Assembly (NCBI GenBank): GCA_018369015.1
Contig: JAGZDD010000091.1
Coordinates: 1-14,682, forward strand
Length of the DNA stretch: 14,682 bases
Origin: Clostridiales bacterium
GTDB lineage: Bacteria; Bacillota; Clostridia; Lachnospirales; Lachnospiraceae
Reading direction: 5' to 3'
Shown here: piece by piece, positions 13,462 through 14,682 of the stretch
Position numbering within the stretch: position 1 is the first letter of the stretch
How the letters are laid out: every line of letters begins with the position of its first letter
Notes under the pieces: generated by a model
Databases searched by the model: none
Seen by the model: the letters and a program-made list of their open reading frames with translations, nothing else
Told to the model about the DNA's origin: nothing
Translations under genes and position numbers: made by a program

Positions 13462-14562
13462 TTATTCACTTAATGTAATATCAAAATCTTCGGGAACGAC
13501 AGCGATATATGTTTTTCCCGGATTCATTTTTACCTGTGTGCCATCTTCAGCATAGTACTTTGTCTGCTCATTTTTATTGGCGCGCTTCCATGTAACATTG
13601 ATCGCTTTGCCGTCTGTAATGTAGAGTGCCTTGCCCTCACCGTCTAACATAATATCCTGGCACCCGGAGCCGCCGATAATGTCTTCATAGTAGGCATACT
13701 GGATAATAATGTTTTTGAACTTAAGCTGTGAGCTGTCGTTAGCGTCAAGATGTGGCTTGCCGTACTGTGTCTTCATATAAAGCTTTGTGGCACTATCATA
13801 GGTCAGCGTCGGCTGGCTGTACACAAAAGGAATTTCCACGGTATTGGCAATTGTTCCGTATTCCGGCTCAGTGTCCTCAAGATTAAATGCAAGGCTTCCC
13901 TCATAGCCGTCGGGAAGGTTCCTTTCTGCCCCAATTTCTGCAATGCCGGCTTCTAAAGTTTCACCGCTGGCAAAAATATGATGGGGCGCCGAATAATTAT
14001 TATCCTGGAAATACGCGCTTCCCACATTCTCGCTGACGGTCTTAATACCGTCCTGGGCAATTCTGTCTGTTGCGTAAATAGACTGTCCGTAATGGCAGTA
14101 AATAGCGTCAAAATTATTGGCAAAGTCAATATAATTATGTCTTGCACTGCGCACAGAGCCTACTCTTTCGATTTTGGACGTGTCCTGGAAAATCGCCAGC
14201 ATACGGGTAATATCGCCCTCAACAACAGCCTCATAAAGAATATCCGCCTGGGAGGTGCCGCACTGCTGGGGCGTTGCCTCCTCTATATTGTTAATCATTA
14301 CAGCCACAGGCCGCTTCATTCCCACCTCAGAATCAATAATCTCTCCGGTAAGAAAGCTGCGCATCTGGCCTTCAGGAAGGCTTTCGGTTTCCTCTGTTTC
14401 TGCCTGTGCCTCTGTCTGGGCGCTTTCTGTCTGTGACTGCCCGGTTTCGGCAGCCGGAACAGTTTCGCTTTGGGCATCCGTATCTTTTGAACAGCCGGCT
14501 GCCACAACTGACATCATAAGGGCAATAATAAGTGCTCTGCTAATTCCTTTATAATTTTTCAT
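13462..14562 (-). CDS. YerB-like DUF3048 lipoprotein
   Basis: A 366-residue lipoprotein of unknown function. The signal peptide (residues 1-23) ends in V-A-A-G-C24, a lipobox-like site. Residues 25-65 are a Glu/Thr/Ser/Gln-rich tether. The DUF3048 N-terminal domain follows (about 68-220), with KRPVAVMINN, QADILYEAVVEGDITRMLAIFQ and VGSVRSARHNYIDFANNFDAIYCHYG. The C-terminal DUF3048 domain (about 248-362) ends with the TYIAVVP strand. Bacillus YerB is the best-known relative and its biochemical role is not established. Start: ATG 14562 with AAGGAG at 14574-14579. It is the first gene of a cluster with the flippase and BofC-like genes, which hints at an envelope role. No strong promoter is seen in the 120 bases upstream, part of which is a palindromic element. 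Confidence 0.88.
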   Translation of the reverse strand: MKNYKGISRALIIALMMSVVAAGCSKDTDAQSETVPAAETGQSQTESAQTEAQAETEETESLPEGQMRSFLTGEIIDSEVGMKRPVAVMINNIEEATPQQCGTSQADILYEAVVEGDITRMLAIFQDTSKIERVGSVRSARHNYIDFANNFDAIYCHYGQSIYATDRIAQDGIKTVSENVGSAYFQDNNYSAPHHIFASGETLEAGIAEIGAERNLPDGYEGSLAFNLEDTEPEYGTIANTVEIPFVYSQPTLTYDSATKLYMKTQYGKPHLDANDSSQLKFKNIIIQYAYYEDIIGGSGCQDIMLDGEGKALYITDGKAINVTWKRANKNEQTKYYAEDGTQVKMNPGKTYIAVVPEDFDITLSE

Positions 14563-14597
14563 ATTTTTCTACACTCCTTTATATTACTATGAAAGCT

Positions 14598-14655
14598 CGG
14601 CAAGCGGACGCACATCCGGGCAAGCTCGCTTGTCCGGATGCGCGGACATTTGCCG
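14598..14655. repeat. GC-rich palindromic element upstream of the DUF3048 gene
   Basis: A 16-base stem, GCACATCCGGGCAAGC (14610-14625) against GCTTGTCCGGATGCGC (14628-14643), pairs except at two positions around a two-base loop. It is framed by outer CGGCAA (14598-14603) and TTGCCG (14650-14655). It contains no gene and is far more GC-rich than its AT-rich left flank. It may be an interspersed palindromic repeat, a cruciform-forming site, or a terminator of a gene beyond the edge, though it has no T-tract. Confidence 0.55.
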
Positions 14656-14682
14656 ACAAGACGGTATGAGTGCGAGTTGCGC

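Noticed and set aside
1..14682. CRISPR array, tRNA/rRNA genes, transposase, integrase or phage genes
   Set aside because: None seen on reading both strands; the repeats present are single palindromic elements, not arrays.

Overview
This window looks like chromosomal DNA of a gut-type, spore-forming Clostridia, most likely a Lachnospiraceae species. The grounds are strong AGGAGG-type ribosome sites, moderate GC with AT-rich promoters, a BofC-like gene beside a SpoVB/YtgP-type flippase, and short GC-rich palindromic elements between genes. The genus cannot be fixed from the sequence. All genes are on the minus strand except two: the CBM9-like gene and the PucR/CdaR-type regulator.

Left part (1-6740, read leftwards from 6740) is a carbohydrate locus. 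It begins with a GH112 galacto-N-biose/lacto-N-biose phosphorylase. This overlaps by four bases (ATGA) a cysteine-type sulfatase that has no signal peptide. After a roughly 400-base gap holding a palindromic element, a hairpin and a probable promoter come the lipoprotein solute-binding protein and two permeases of a sugar ABC importer; the second permease runs off the window. The reading is that a Gal-beta-1,3-HexNAc disaccharide from mucin O-glycans or milk glycans, possibly sulfated, is imported whole, desulfated inside the cell and split by phosphate into galactose-1-phosphate and GlcNAc or GalNAc.

Middle part (6741-10006): a stand-alone CBM9-like protein is divergent from the phosphorylase gene. 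It is followed by a strong bidirectional terminator and a convergent flavodoxin-type iron-sulfur flavoprotein with a C-terminal Cys4 knuckle, whose mRNA leader is predicted to fold into a long three-helix hairpin. A short PucR/CdaR-type regulator is divergent from it. A perfect palindrome, ATTGTGC-CCCA-GCACAAT, lies upstream of the regulator. Its half-site recurs upstream of both the phosphorylase and the binding-protein genes, so a shared operator is plausible.

Right part (10007-14682): UDP-galactose 4-epimerase (GalE) has Cys at position 299, which predicts that it also acts on UDP-GlcNAc/UDP-GalNAc; this suits a Gal/GalNAc-handling neighbourhood. Upstream on the same strand is a tight cell-envelope or sporulation-type cluster: a YerB-like DUF3048 lipoprotein, a SpoVB/YtgP/MurJ-type lipid-linked-sugar flippase and a BofC-like exported protein. 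A second GC-rich palindrome lies upstream of that cluster at the right edge.

No tRNA, rRNA, CRISPR array, transposase or phage gene was seen. The most system-like observation is the coupled phosphorylase and cytoplasmic sulfatase, with importer, CBM9-like protein, regulator and a candidate shared operator.
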